Below, piece by piece: positions 6,708 through 12,938 of a stretch of DNA of 13,634 nt. The number at the start of each line of letters is the position of its first letter. Positions within the stretch are counted from its first letter, which is position 1. A program made the translations under genes and the position numbers. Origin of the DNA: Bacillota bacterium (GTDB lineage Bacteria > Bacillota > Clostridia > Lachnospirales > Lachnospiraceae); assembly GCA_023387655.1 (NCBI GenBank), contig JAEWHR010000177.1, forward strand, positions 1 to 13,634. The letters are read 5' to 3'. The notes beneath the pieces were generated by a model. That model was not told where the DNA came from and searched no databases. It saw nothing but the letters and a program-made list of their open reading frames with translations.

Positions 6708-6878
6708 TTATTGGCACCCAGCTTTACACTCGAAAGAATCACAATCAGTACATTCTTTTTTTGTAGGATTTTCTTCATGAGTACCTACCATAATCTTATC
6801 CAGTGTACAGTAGTTCTCAGACTGGGCATGGAATTTACAGTTGTTAATAGTACAACCAATACTTTCATTCTTAGTCAT
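6708..6878 (-). CDS. DUF1540 small cysteine-rich protein
   Basis: This short frame lies opposite a larger spurious plus-strand frame. It encodes 56 residues beginning M-T-K-N-E-S-I-G-C and ending G-C-Q. The order Cys9, Cys14, Cys24, then I-M-V-G at 29-32 and C-T-D-C-D-S-F at 43-49 fits the DUF1540 pattern (I-x-C-x4-C, a central C, I-x-V-G, T-x-C-x-x-F). Seven Cys in 56 residues (9, 14, 24, 43, 46, 51, 55) suggest metal binding, though no function is established for the family. A purine-rich GAGAGGAATAGGAAT leads into the ATG. The gene follows the terminator of the Cys-rich repeat gene and has its own promoter-like region with a palindrome. The family call is confident; the role is unknown. 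Confidence 0.85.
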   Translation of the reverse strand: MTKNESIGCTINNCKFHAQSENYCTLDKIMVGTHEENPTKKECTDCDSFECKAGCQ

Positions 6879-6985
6879 ATTCCTATTCCTCTCTTTCTTA
6901 CGAAAATCGAATTTGATTCGTCATTACTGCTACGAGCATCACTTAAAACTCATAACTATCTATAGGGATATTACATCCCATTTGC

Positions 6986-7009
6986 GTGATTTTAATCACA
7001 CTAAGTATA
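6986..7009 (-). promoter_or_regulatory. Possible -10 box and palindromic operator for the DUF1540 gene
   Basis: On the minus strand a TATACT -10-like box (7004-7009) is followed by a palindrome with arms GTGATT/AATCAC (6986-6999). The palindrome reads GTGA-N6-TCAC, the spacing seen in Crp-family and Rex-type sites. Its place just downstream of the -10 would suit a repressor. No good -35 is visible. The start codon is about 108 nt further down. Confidence 0.35.
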
Positions 7010-7027
7010 GTATTACTTAAAATTAAT

Positions 7028-7068
7028 AAAATATGCTGTCATTTTTTAATTCAATGACAGCATATTTT
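7028..7068 (-). terminator. Terminator of the Cys-rich repeat protein gene
   Basis: A perfect 16-bp inverted repeat (7028-7043 with 7053-7068, core ATGCTGTCAT/ATGACAGCAT) begins about 25 nt after the minus-strand stop codon at 7093. The A/T base of the stem and the following AATTTT give a U-rich tail on the minus strand. Confidence 0.75.
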
Positions 7069-7092
7069 ATGATATTTTTATTTTATTTTAAA

Positions 7093-8202
7093 TTATTTGC
7101 ATTGTCTAGGATAACAATTTCTCATTACTTTTTCTCTAAAATTCATCATACACTCACTTAACTTGTTTGCTTCCATTAATGCTTGACATGCAGCATATGC
7201 ATGAGAGCAACTTTCCTTTTGTAAATTATGAATTGCTTCTACCATCTCTTGTAATTCACATCTCATATTTCTACAATTATTATTACAACTACATTGACAT
7301 CTGTTTTCTTCCTCAAAGCAATCTAACCATTCATTAATCATACAATATAACTCAGAGATTTTTGTGTTACAGCCAATGCCATATTGTAGATGCTCTAAAA
7401 CTTCATGCAAATCTTTTTTTGCTTTACAAAACTCTGTTTCTGCCCCTTCTTCATACTGTAAAAGCTGATGCAATAAACAATAGAACTCTTCATGGGACAT
7501 ACGGGAAGAACAACAATTGTTATCCTGACAACCATAGTTCATATCCATACCGCATCCACAATCTTTCTCTCTTCTACATTCACAATTTAGCTCTACATCA
7601 CAACCGCAACCCATGTCTTTTTGACAACCACAATTTAAGGTCATATCACAGTCGCATTGAAATTCTTTCTCACAACTTAACTCTTTCATGCATCCACAAG
7701 GCATTTCTTTTCTGCAATCACATTCCATTTCTCTTTTACAGCCATGGTCCATTTCTCTTTTACAGCCATGATCCATTTCTCTTTTACAACCGTGGTCCAT
7801 TTCTCTTTTACAACCGTGGTCCATTTCTCTTTTACAGCCATGGTCCATTTCTTTTTTACAGCCATAGTCCATTTCTTTTTTACAGCCATAGTCCATTTCT
7901 CTATTACAGCCGCATTCCATTTCTTTTTTACAACTATGATCCATTTCTCTATTACAGCCGCATTCCATTTCTTTTTTACAGCCATGGTCCATTTCCCTAT
8001 TACATCCACTTTCCATTTCTCTTCTGCAGCCAAAATCCATATCTTTTTCACATCCGCAGTCATATTGCTTATTGCTACCTGTCTTACAAGATGACCCCAT
8101 CTGCGAATAATTTTGATGATGCATCGAACGTGTATTATTGTAACTCATAGCATTATTTCTATTATTACAATTTGAATAGCTTCTGTTTCCTCTGTTATAC
8201 AT
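7093..8202 (-). CDS. Cysteine-rich octapeptide-repeat protein, probable spore coat/surface protein
   Basis: This 369-residue protein has about 52 Cys. Residues 1-47 are rich in Asn, Tyr, Ser and Arg. Residues about 49-226 consist of some 22 eight-residue units of the form G-C-K/R/N-K/R-E-M-D/E-H/Y/C, including five nearly identical H-G-C-K-R-E-M units at 121-160, with extra Cys-x-Cys pairs in diverged copies. Residues about 234-369 form a separate, probably helical, Cys-containing domain. There is no signal peptide or membrane segment. AAGGAG (8209-8214) lies 6 nt before the ATG. Such Cys-rich, low-complexity cytoplasmic proteins of clostridia are often coat or exosporium components cross-linked by disulfides; a metal-binding role is an alternative. 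The coat assignment is inference, supported by a SigK/SigE-like promoter shared with the gene at 12232. Confidence 0.7.
   Translation of the reverse strand: MYNRGNRSYSNCNNRNNAMSYNNTRSMHHQNYSQMGSSCKTGSNKQYDCGCEKDMDFGCRREMESGCNREMDHGCKKEMECGCNREMDHSCKKEMECGCNREMDYGCKKEMDYGCKKEMDHGCKREMDHGCKREMDHGCKREMDHGCKREMDHGCKREMECDCRKEMPCGCMKELSCEKEFQCDCDMTLNCGCQKDMGCGCDVELNCECRREKDCGCGMDMNYGCQDNNCCSSRMSHEEFYCLLHQLLQYEEGAETEFCKAKKDLHEVLEHLQYGIGCNTKISELYCMINEWLDCFEEENRCQCSCNNNCRNMRCELQEMVEAIHNLQKESCSHAYAACQALMEANKLSECMMNFREKVMRNCYPRQCK
7525..8058 (-). repeat. 24-bp coding tandem repeats in the Cys-rich gene
   Basis: About 22 in-frame units of 24 bp (one is shorter) encode the octapeptide repeats. Copies at 7723-7842 are almost identical in DNA, differing mainly at third codon positions, so they are recent or homogenised by recombination. 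Copies towards both ends are more diverged. The multiple-of-three period also creates long spurious frames on both strands here. Confidence 0.9.
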
Positions 8203-8233
8203 AACTTACTCCTTGAAAGGATAAATACAATAT

Positions 8234-8259
8234 ATCTTATTCTAAAAGTGTAAAAGTGT
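8234..8259 (-). promoter_or_regulatory. SigK/SigE-like promoter candidate for the Cys-rich repeat gene
   Basis: On the minus strand AC (8258-8259), 16 nt, then AATAAGAT (8234-8241) resembles the mother-cell pattern AC-N16/17-CATAnnnT with one mismatch (A for the first C). ATA 18 nt before the -10 would also fit the SigE -35. The predicted start near 8226 gives a short leader of about 24 nt containing the AAGGAG site. Confidence 0.45.
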
Positions 8260-8399
8260 TATCCTTTCTTCCTTAAATCTTCATATTTTTCAAAGAACGT
8301 CTAAATACAAGCAATTATTTTAAACTTTTAACCTAGTATTACATACAAAATTCAACATCAAGCATAAATTATATAGTGAATAAGTATTGGAGGTTTTAT

Positions 8400-8759
8400 G
8401 TGGTAAAGAAGGAGTACTGTGAGCTTACCAAAAAAGAAATTCTGTCCATCCTAAAGCATACAAAATGGTGTCGCCTTGGGATTTCAGATTGCGATCAACC
8501 CTATATCGTTCCAATGTATTTCTCCTTTGAACCAAAAGGGAATTACCTATACTTTACGTTATTAAGCTTACGAAGTGGACAAAAAATGCAATGTATGGAA
8601 CATAATCAGAAGGTATGTTTGGAATTCGAACTCCAAAGAGAAAACTACTTTTTTAGTATTATTGTATATGGCACTGTAACAATAAGCCCTCCTATTTATG
8701 AGAATTCCCTCCTTGAAGTTTCATCCAATAAAATAACAGGGCGTTGTTATATGTTATAA
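8400..8759 (+). CDS. Short pyridoxamine-phosphate-oxidase-fold (flavin-binding-like) protein
   Basis: The start is placed at GTG 8400, 6 nt after GGAGG (8389-8393). The in-frame GTG at 8376 has no such site, and the ATG at 8398 is out of frame and stops at once. The 119-residue product has the start of the PNPOx-like split-barrel seen in NimA-type proteins: E-L-T-K-K-E-I-L-S-I-L helix (8-18), a strand with P-Y-I-V-P (34-38), then Y-L-Y-F (49-52), S-G-Q-K-M (59-63) and a V-C-L-E-F strand (72-76). The usual His before the G-x-K turn is not evident (L-L-S-L-R-S-G), and the protein is shorter than typical members of about 150 residues, so FMN binding is uncertain. A large imperfect hairpin follows the gene. 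Confidence 0.65.
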   Translation: MVKKEYCELTKKEILSILKHTKWCRLGISDCDQPYIVPMYFSFEPKGNYLYFTLLSLRSGQKMQCMEHNQKVCLEFELQRENYFFSIIVYGTVTISPPIYENSLLEVSSNKITGRCYML

Positions 8760-8788
8760 ATCATCAAGCAGTTTTATCAACTAATAAA

Positions 8789-8855
8789 AAGCAGAGATAA
8801 ATAACTCTTATGAACTAGGACTAATCTATGTTTAAGAGTTGCTTCATCTCTGCTT
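8789..8855 (+). terminator. Long imperfect hairpin, probable terminator
   Basis: AAGCAGAGAT (8789-8798) pairs with ATCTCTGCTT (8846-8855), and AACTCTTA (8803-8810) with TAAGAGTT (8833-8840), leaving a 22-nt loop and small asymmetric bulges. A moderately T-rich stretch follows. The loop is larger than in typical terminators, so a different structured element is possible. Confidence 0.5.
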
Positions 8856-8945
8856 ATAAGTTTATATTTTCTCCCTTTTGTTGTACAACCTCCAATGATA
8901 CTTCTACATCTTTAATTTTACATCTTATACTTCTGTATCTTATAC

Positions 8946-8974
8946 TTGTCAAATAAAAATATCCTCTGTATATT
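8946..8974 (+). promoter_or_regulatory. Sigma-A promoter for the DUF421 gene
   Basis: TTGTCA (8946-8951) and TATATT (8969-8974) are separated by 17 nt. Transcription would begin near 8981, about 76 nt before the ATG at 9057. Confidence 0.6.
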
Positions 8975-9056
8975 TTCCCAAGAATGATAGAATACTACCA
9001 CCATATTGCATTGAAATATCACCATATCGTTGCGAATAAGAAAAAGGAGAAATATA

Positions 9057-9749
9057 ATGTCTATCCTAAAAGTAGTTTTGTCTTCTTTTGCCTCAATCGT
9101 TGCATTATTTTTTCTATGTAAGTTTATCGGTTACAGACAGATGTCCCAAATGAGTCTATTCGATTACATCAATGGAATTACCATTGGATCCATCGCTGGT
9201 GAAATGGCTACTGAAATAGATCATCCCATGTATCATTTGATAGCAATGATTCTATATAGTATTGTTGCTGTTGTATTATCTATTGCAACAGATAAGTGCC
9301 TTTGGTTCTCCCGTTTTGTTAATGGTTATCCTTTAGTACTTCTTGACAATGATAAGCTTTATTATGAAAATTTTAAAAAAGCCAAAATTGATATTGAAGA
9401 ATTTCAGATCCAGTGTCGTAACTGTGGATACTTTGACATTACCACTATCCAGACCGCTCTCCTTGAGCCAAATGGTACTGTCAGCATACTCCCGAAAACA
9501 CTTCATAAACCTGCTAGCCCAAAAGATCTAAACATCAAAGTACCTCAAGAATATATGGTTTTTAATCTAGTTCTTGACGGAATTATGATTTTGTCCAATT
9601 TAAAGTTACTTGGTCTTGATGAAGCTTGGCTGATGAAGCAACTAAAATCTCAAGGATATGCAGATTACCATGATCTCCTTTTAGTAACTTGCAATCACAA
9701 ACATGAAATTACAGCATATAAGCGATATAAAAAGGATCATGCTTCATAA
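9057..9749 (+). CDS. DUF421 (YetF-type) membrane protein
   Basis: ATG 9057 is chosen because AAGGAGA (9044-9050) precedes it by 6 nt; the in-frame TTG at 9030 would include that site. The 230-residue product has three N-terminal hydrophobic segments (about 1-25, 33-53 and 57-80) followed by a cytoplasmic domain. G-Y-R-Q-M (25-29), F-D-Y-I-N-G-I-T-I-G-S-I-A (35-47) and A-L-L-E-P-N-G-T-V-S-I-L (134-145) are close to the DUF421 signatures. The biochemical role of YetF-type proteins is unknown; some DUF421 proteins of spore formers affect spore inner-membrane properties. The C-terminal part (146-230) is longer than the family core. It appears monocistronic, with its own promoter and a bidirectional stem-loop after it. 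Confidence 0.85.
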   Translation: MSILKVVLSSFASIVALFFLCKFIGYRQMSQMSLFDYINGITIGSIAGEMATEIDHPMYHLIAMILYSIVAVVLSIATDKCLWFSRFVNGYPLVLLDNDKLYYENFKKAKIDIEEFQIQCRNCGYFDITTIQTALLEPNGTVSILPKTLHKPASPKDLNIKVPQEYMVFNLVLDGIMILSNLKLLGLDEAWLMKQLKSQGYADYHDLLLVTCNHKHEITAYKRYKKDHAS

Positions 9750-9822
9750 AATGTACGTTACGATTATTACTATTACAACACCCAAAACAATGATATAAAA
9801 CCAAAAGAAAAACATAAAACAC

Positions 9823-9875
9823 AAATGGAATATTCCATAGAGTCGTAAAATACTATTCTATAGAATATTCCATTT
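9823..9875. terminator. Bidirectional terminator between convergent genes
   Basis: Arms 9823-9840 and 9858-9875 match at 17 of 18 positions (AAATGGAATATTC with GAATATTCCATTT, and CATAG with CTATA). A/T runs at both ends suit termination in either direction, between the DUF421 gene and the minus-strand esterase operon. Confidence 0.65.
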
Positions 9876-9895
9876 TCTATTGATTTCTATGAAAG

Positions 9896-9953
9896 GCCAT
9901 TATGAGAAAAGTCTTATCAAGCCATTATGAGAAAACTCTTATCAAGCCATTAT
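9896..9953. repeat. 25-bp direct repeat (two copies plus a partial third)
   Basis: Units at 9896-9920 and 9921-9945 are identical except for one base (AAGTCTT against AACTCTT), and an 8-base partial copy GCCATTAT follows at 9946-9953. The array lies between the terminator and the 3' end of the esterase gene. Confidence 0.85.
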
Positions 9954-9962
9954 TTGAATTTG

Positions 9963-10631
9963 CTATATCGCATAATTTATTAGTGCATCGTATATGATAT
10001 GTGCTATTAAATTCGCCCCTTTTTTATTTGGATGAAGGCCATCTTTAAGATAATAGTTCTGAATATTTCTTCCAGTTATCTCACGGAATGCTTGATGCAC
10101 ATCTATAATAGATACTAGATTATTCGATTTTTCTAAATCTTCAAGGTACGGTAACAGTTGTTCTAAATATTCTTCTTTGTGTTTTCGCCAAATACATTGT
10201 TGAATGGGTACTGGTTTACAAATAAAAATCTTTGCATGGGGACTTACTTCCTTTATTGCATCTAATATCTTTTGATAGTAATGTGGAAACTCTTTATGAT
10301 GTGCGATTAAATTATTTTTTTCATCTTGTATCCAAAGCGTATCGTCCATTCCATCTTGTGCATCATTCGTTCCAAGCATGATAATATATATATCTCCCTT
10401 AATACTTAGCGCTTGTGTAAATTTTTCTTGCCTAACATAAGGAAGACCCATTATACTTCCTTCACTTGCAATATTTAATACACAACTACTAGTCACGCCT
10501 TGGTTATATACTTGATAATTACTCCCTAATAAATGACCTAGGATGGATGGATAGGTAATCATATTCCCATCTCCTAACCCAAAACCTTCCGTAATGCTAT
10601 CCCCAATACAGACCACCCTTTTTGCTCCCAT
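9963..10631 (-). CDS. SGNH/GDSL-family hydrolase (probable carbohydrate esterase)
   Basis: This 222-residue protein shows the SGNH blocks in order: G-D-S-I-T-E (10-15, nucleophile Ser12), N-Q-G (43-45, oxyanion Gly45), L-G-T-N-D (86-90, Asn89) and D-G-L-H-P (197-201, Asp197 and His200). It has no signal peptide, so it acts in the cytoplasm, probably removing acetyl or other acyl groups from imported oligosaccharides. It is the second gene of a two-gene operon: the ATG is 15 nt after the stop of the GH27 gene, with AAGGAG (10638-10643) inside the gap. The pairing with an alpha-galactosidase-type enzyme suggests acylated galactosides such as acetylated galactomannan fragments as substrates. The substrate is inference; catalytic class is secure. 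Confidence 0.88.
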   Translation of the reverse strand: MGAKRVVCIGDSITEGFGLGDGNMITYPSILGHLLGSNYQVYNQGVTSSCVLNIASEGSIMGLPYVRQEKFTQALSIKGDIYIIMLGTNDAQDGMDDTLWIQDEKNNLIAHHKEFPHYYQKILDAIKEVSPHAKIFICKPVPIQQCIWRKHKEEYLEQLLPYLEDLEKSNNLVSIIDVHQAFREITGRNIQNYYLKDGLHPNKKGANLIAHIIYDALINYAI

Positions 10632-10646
10632 GGTATTCTCCTTATT

Positions 10647-11939
10647 TTATCTTACTCGATAGAGTTTGCTCTCATGAGGTTTTAAAGTTACACTGACTTC
10701 ACCATTTACCAATCCAAGATCTTCTTTCTTCCATAAGTCTCTAATCTCTGCACTAAAAAGATCTAATTCTTCTAATTTTACAGATACTATTCTAGTAATA
10801 TCACTTAAATTAAATAATGCCAAGTACTTGCTTCCATCGATGTCTTCGCTTGTCCAGATTGCCTCATCTTCATTTCTAACAATTTGTCTTGCTCCAAAAG
10901 AATGCTTATTCAAACGAAGCACTTCCTTATTGGTTAACAAGCTTAACGTCCATTCATCATTTTTTCTAAGTTCTGCTCCCAGAATAAGTGGTGAGCGAAA
11001 TATGCTCCATAATGTAAGCATCGTTAGCTGCTCTTCCTTAGTGAAATTCGTCCAATGCCCAATTCCATCTGTGGTAATACAAATATGCCCAAGTGGTAGC
11101 ATATCACAATCTGGAAAGCAACCTGGTGAAACATGTTTTTGCCATATTTCACAATATGTAAACATCTCTTTTAATAAGTCCCATCGATCCCAAAAATCAT
11201 CTGTAATTCTCCACATATTTGCATTTCGAGATAAATGCCAGGCTTTTTCAATGACTGCTGCTCCTGGAGATAAGCTAAGAACCATTGGTCTACCACAACA
11301 GTCAATTGCTTTTCGAATCATTTCAATTTCTTTTTCCGCAGAATATGGATTGTTTGGATAAGCATTTGTATTACAAATATCGTCAACCTTCACATAATCC
11401 ACACCCCAAGAAGCGTAAAGTTCAAATAAAGAATTATAATATTCCTGTGCACCTTTCTTGGTTGCATCAATACCATACATGTCGCTATTCCATTTACAAA
11501 TAGAAGAAGAATGAGCTATTTGATCACAAGTAATTCCATTCATCCCGTAAACAGGAAGTTTCTTATGTACTGCAAGTCTTGGTACTCCTCGCATTATATG
11601 TATTCCATACTTTAATCCCATGGCATGGATTTTGTCTGCAATTGGTTTAAACCCTGCTCCATCTTTTGCTGATGGGAAACGGTTTAATGCAGGCATCTGT
11701 CGCCCATATTCATCTAATGTAAGCTCAGCAAATGCATTATAGTCCCATCCATTCGTTCCTGCCATGGGTTCTGACCATTGAATATCATTAATTACATATT
11801 CCCATCCATACTCTTTGAGATATTTCTCCATATACTCTGCATTTCCAAGTAAATCTGCTTCCGTGATAGCAGGACCATAGCAATCCCAACTATTCCACCC
11901 CATTGGCGGAGTTAATGCTGCGTAGTCTTTTTTTAACAT
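10647..11939 (-). CDS. GH27 alpha-galactosidase-type glycoside hydrolase
   Basis: This 430-residue intracellular protein has no signal peptide. The N-terminus carries the GH27/GH36-type hallmark T-P-P-M-G-W-N-S-W (10-18). Y-V-K-V-D-D (182-187) supplies the nucleophile Asp186, and W-R-I-T-D-D (243-248) the acid/base Asp248. R-S-P-L-I-L-G (315-321) is another family signature. A beta-sandwich-like C-terminal domain follows from about 345 to the end. GH27 enzymes retain configuration and usually release terminal alpha-galactose; a minority act on beta-L-arabinopyranose or other sugars, so the exact sugar is not certain. GGAGG (11947-11951) lies 7 nt before the ATG. It is first in an operon with the SGNH esterase. 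No transporter or regulator gene is next to it in the window. Confidence 0.92.
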   Translation of the reverse strand: MLKKDYAALTPPMGWNSWDCYGPAITEADLLGNAEYMEKYLKEYGWEYVINDIQWSEPMAGTNGWDYNAFAELTLDEYGRQMPALNRFPSAKDGAGFKPIADKIHAMGLKYGIHIMRGVPRLAVHKKLPVYGMNGITCDQIAHSSSICKWNSDMYGIDATKKGAQEYYNSLFELYASWGVDYVKVDDICNTNAYPNNPYSAEKEIEMIRKAIDCCGRPMVLSLSPGAAVIEKAWHLSRNANMWRITDDFWDRWDLLKEMFTYCEIWQKHVSPGCFPDCDMLPLGHICITTDGIGHWTNFTKEEQLTMLTLWSIFRSPLILGAELRKNDEWTLSLLTNKEVLRLNKHSFGARQIVRNEDEAIWTSEDIDGSKYLALFNLSDITRIVSVKLEELDLFSAEIRDLWKKEDLGLVNGEVSVTLKPHESKLYRVR

Positions 11940-12231
11940 CTTAATACCTCCTATTATGGCTTGATAAATTCAAACCTTTTTATAGTTTCTGTCTTTTGGA
12001 ATATAGGATAGAATCATCCCGAAACTAGCCCAGCAGCAAATAAATTGCTACATGCTTAGAATTATACACCTATCACCTTACTATGCCAAGAGTAATTGAC
12101 AAAGCTCTAACAAGTAAATTTTTAACTTTCCATGTCATTTATACTCACATTCTGTCGAACCCAGAATACTATATTACTAGAAAGCTAGGAAAACTTACCT
12201 AGCTCCGCTTAACACAGAAAGGAGTTATAAA
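11940..12231. other. Divergent intergenic region
   Basis: It holds the promoters of the divergent GH27 operon and Cys-rich gene. A short palindrome AGCAA-N5-TTGCT (12035-12049) could be an operator for the sugar operon. A small inverted repeat GCTAGG/CCTAGC (12184-12203) lies in the leader of the Cys-rich gene. No convincing sigma-A promoter is seen for GH27 (a TATAAA lies near 11978-11983 without a good -35). No gene is visible. Confidence 0.5.
12147..12172 (+). promoter_or_regulatory. SigK/SigE-like promoter candidate for the second Cys-rich gene
   Basis: AC (12147-12148), 16 nt, then AATACTAT (12165-12172) resembles AC-N16/17-CATAnnnT with A in place of the first C. It has the same arrangement as the candidate upstream of the minus-strand Cys-rich gene at 8234-8259. 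The start would lie near 12180, about 52 nt before the ATG. Confidence 0.4.
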
Positions 12232-12822
12232 ATGAATCAATCAGGATATAGAAAAAATAACGTTTGGAAATGTAGATGTAAATCTGGTTTCTGTTGTTGC
12301 AGACCTTGTAACAATTGGTGGAGTTGTTGCAATGGCGGCCATGATGATGAAAAAGATCATGATAAAGATAAAAATCATGGTTGCAAATGTAAAAAGAAAA
12401 ATTGTAAGGACGACTATTGTAAAGACAACTATGGCAAAGATAACTATGGTAAAGATGACTATTGCAAAGATCATTATGGCAAAGACGACTATGGCAAAGA
12501 CGACTATGGTTGTAGAAACAAAAACAAGAATTGCAAACGCCCATGTCGCCCTCATTGCCCAAGCTGTAAACCACCTAGACCTCCAAAACCACCTTGCCCA
12601 CCTAAACCTCCTTGCCAGCATAAGTCTCCTTGTGCTTGCAAATTTGAGGAATGGAAAGGAGATACCATTAATTTATCAGACGCTGCAAAAGAAATACTTC
12701 ATAATAAATGCGCTATTCCAATAGAAATTTGCGGAACAGTTTTTATTAAAATTGGAGAACGTCTTTTCAAACTCTGTTTTGATTTGGAATCTGTTGAAAA
12801 ACGTCAGCATAAAGAATATTAA
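12232..12822 (+). CDS. Cys-rich KDxYG-repeat protein, probable spore coat/surface protein
   Basis: This 196-residue protein has about 25 Cys and no signal peptide or membrane segment. It has a basic Cys-rich head with C-C-C at 21-23 and C-C at 32-33, a His/Asp/Lys stretch (37-50), seven pentapeptide repeats C/G-K-D-x-Y (58-92), a Pro/Cys/Lys-rich stretch (101-136) and a small globular tail (about 138-196) with three more Cys. Lysine- and tyrosine-rich, Cys-rich proteins of this style are typical of cross-linked clostridial or bacillar spore coats. I recognise no specific family, and the coat role is inference. AAAGGAG (12218-12224) precedes the ATG by 7 nt. The gene is divergent from the GH27 operon and ends at a strong terminator. 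Confidence 0.7.
   Translation: MNQSGYRKNNVWKCRCKSGFCCCRPCNNWWSCCNGGHDDEKDHDKDKNHGCKCKKKNCKDDYCKDNYGKDNYGKDDYCKDHYGKDDYGKDDYGCRNKNKNCKRPCRPHCPSCKPPRPPKPPCPPKPPCQHKSPCACKFEEWKGDTINLSDAAKEILHNKCAIPIEICGTVFIKIGERLFKLCFDLESVEKRQHKEY
12403..12507 (+). repeat. 15-bp coding repeats (seven copies)
   Basis: Seven in-frame 15-bp units encode C/G-K-D-D/N/H-Y pentapeptides at residues 58-92 of the Cys-rich protein. The copies differ mostly at third positions and at the Cys/Gly and Asp/Asn/His codons. Confidence 0.85.
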
Positions 12823-12854
12823 TAGCATAGAATATATCTATTATAGATGAGCAT

Positions 12855-12885
12855 AACGAAAGGAGGGAATTTCCCTCCTTTCGTT
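12855..12885. terminator. Strong bidirectional terminator
   Basis: AACGAAAGGAGGGAA (12855-12869) and TTCCCTCCTTTCGTT (12871-12885) are perfectly complementary; in RNA the central few bases form the loop. It lies 33 nt after the stop of the plus-strand Cys-rich gene and 53 nt beyond the minus-strand DUF368 stop. The arm happens to contain AGGAGG, but no reading frame follows it. Confidence 0.8.
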
Positions 12886-12938
12886 CTATGTTATATCTAC
12901 TCTTTAAAATGGCTAATCATGCTATCTTTCCTATAAGA

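Larger units (their letters stand above)
8760..9056. other. Intergenic region with long hairpin, short repeats and promoter
   Basis: No gene is evident. The stretch holds the hairpin at 8789-8855, near-repeats of the type CTTATACTTCT / CTTATACTTGT around 8923-8950, and the promoter at 8946-8974 for the following gene. Confidence 0.6.

Noticed and set aside
6711..6965. 84-residue plus-strand frame
   Set aside because: It lies opposite the DUF1540 gene, lacks a ribosome binding site, and its product has no recognisable features.
7362..8150. Long plus-strand frames and a second minus-strand frame over the Cys-rich repeat gene
   Set aside because: The 24-bp repeat period is a multiple of three, so a unit without a stop gives long open frames in several registers; only the 7093-8202 minus frame has a ribosome binding site and a non-repeat domain.
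10828..11503. Plus-strand frames opposite the GH27 gene
   Set aside because: The GH27 catalytic motifs fix the true frame on the minus strand; the plus frames lack starts with ribosome binding sites.
12209..12621. Minus-strand frames opposite the KDxYG-repeat gene
   Set aside because: They are antisense shadows created by the 15-bp repeat period and the skewed codon content; no ribosome binding site is seen.
12861..12866. AGGAGG as a ribosome binding site
   Set aside because: It is part of the perfect terminator stem and no start codon with an open frame follows.
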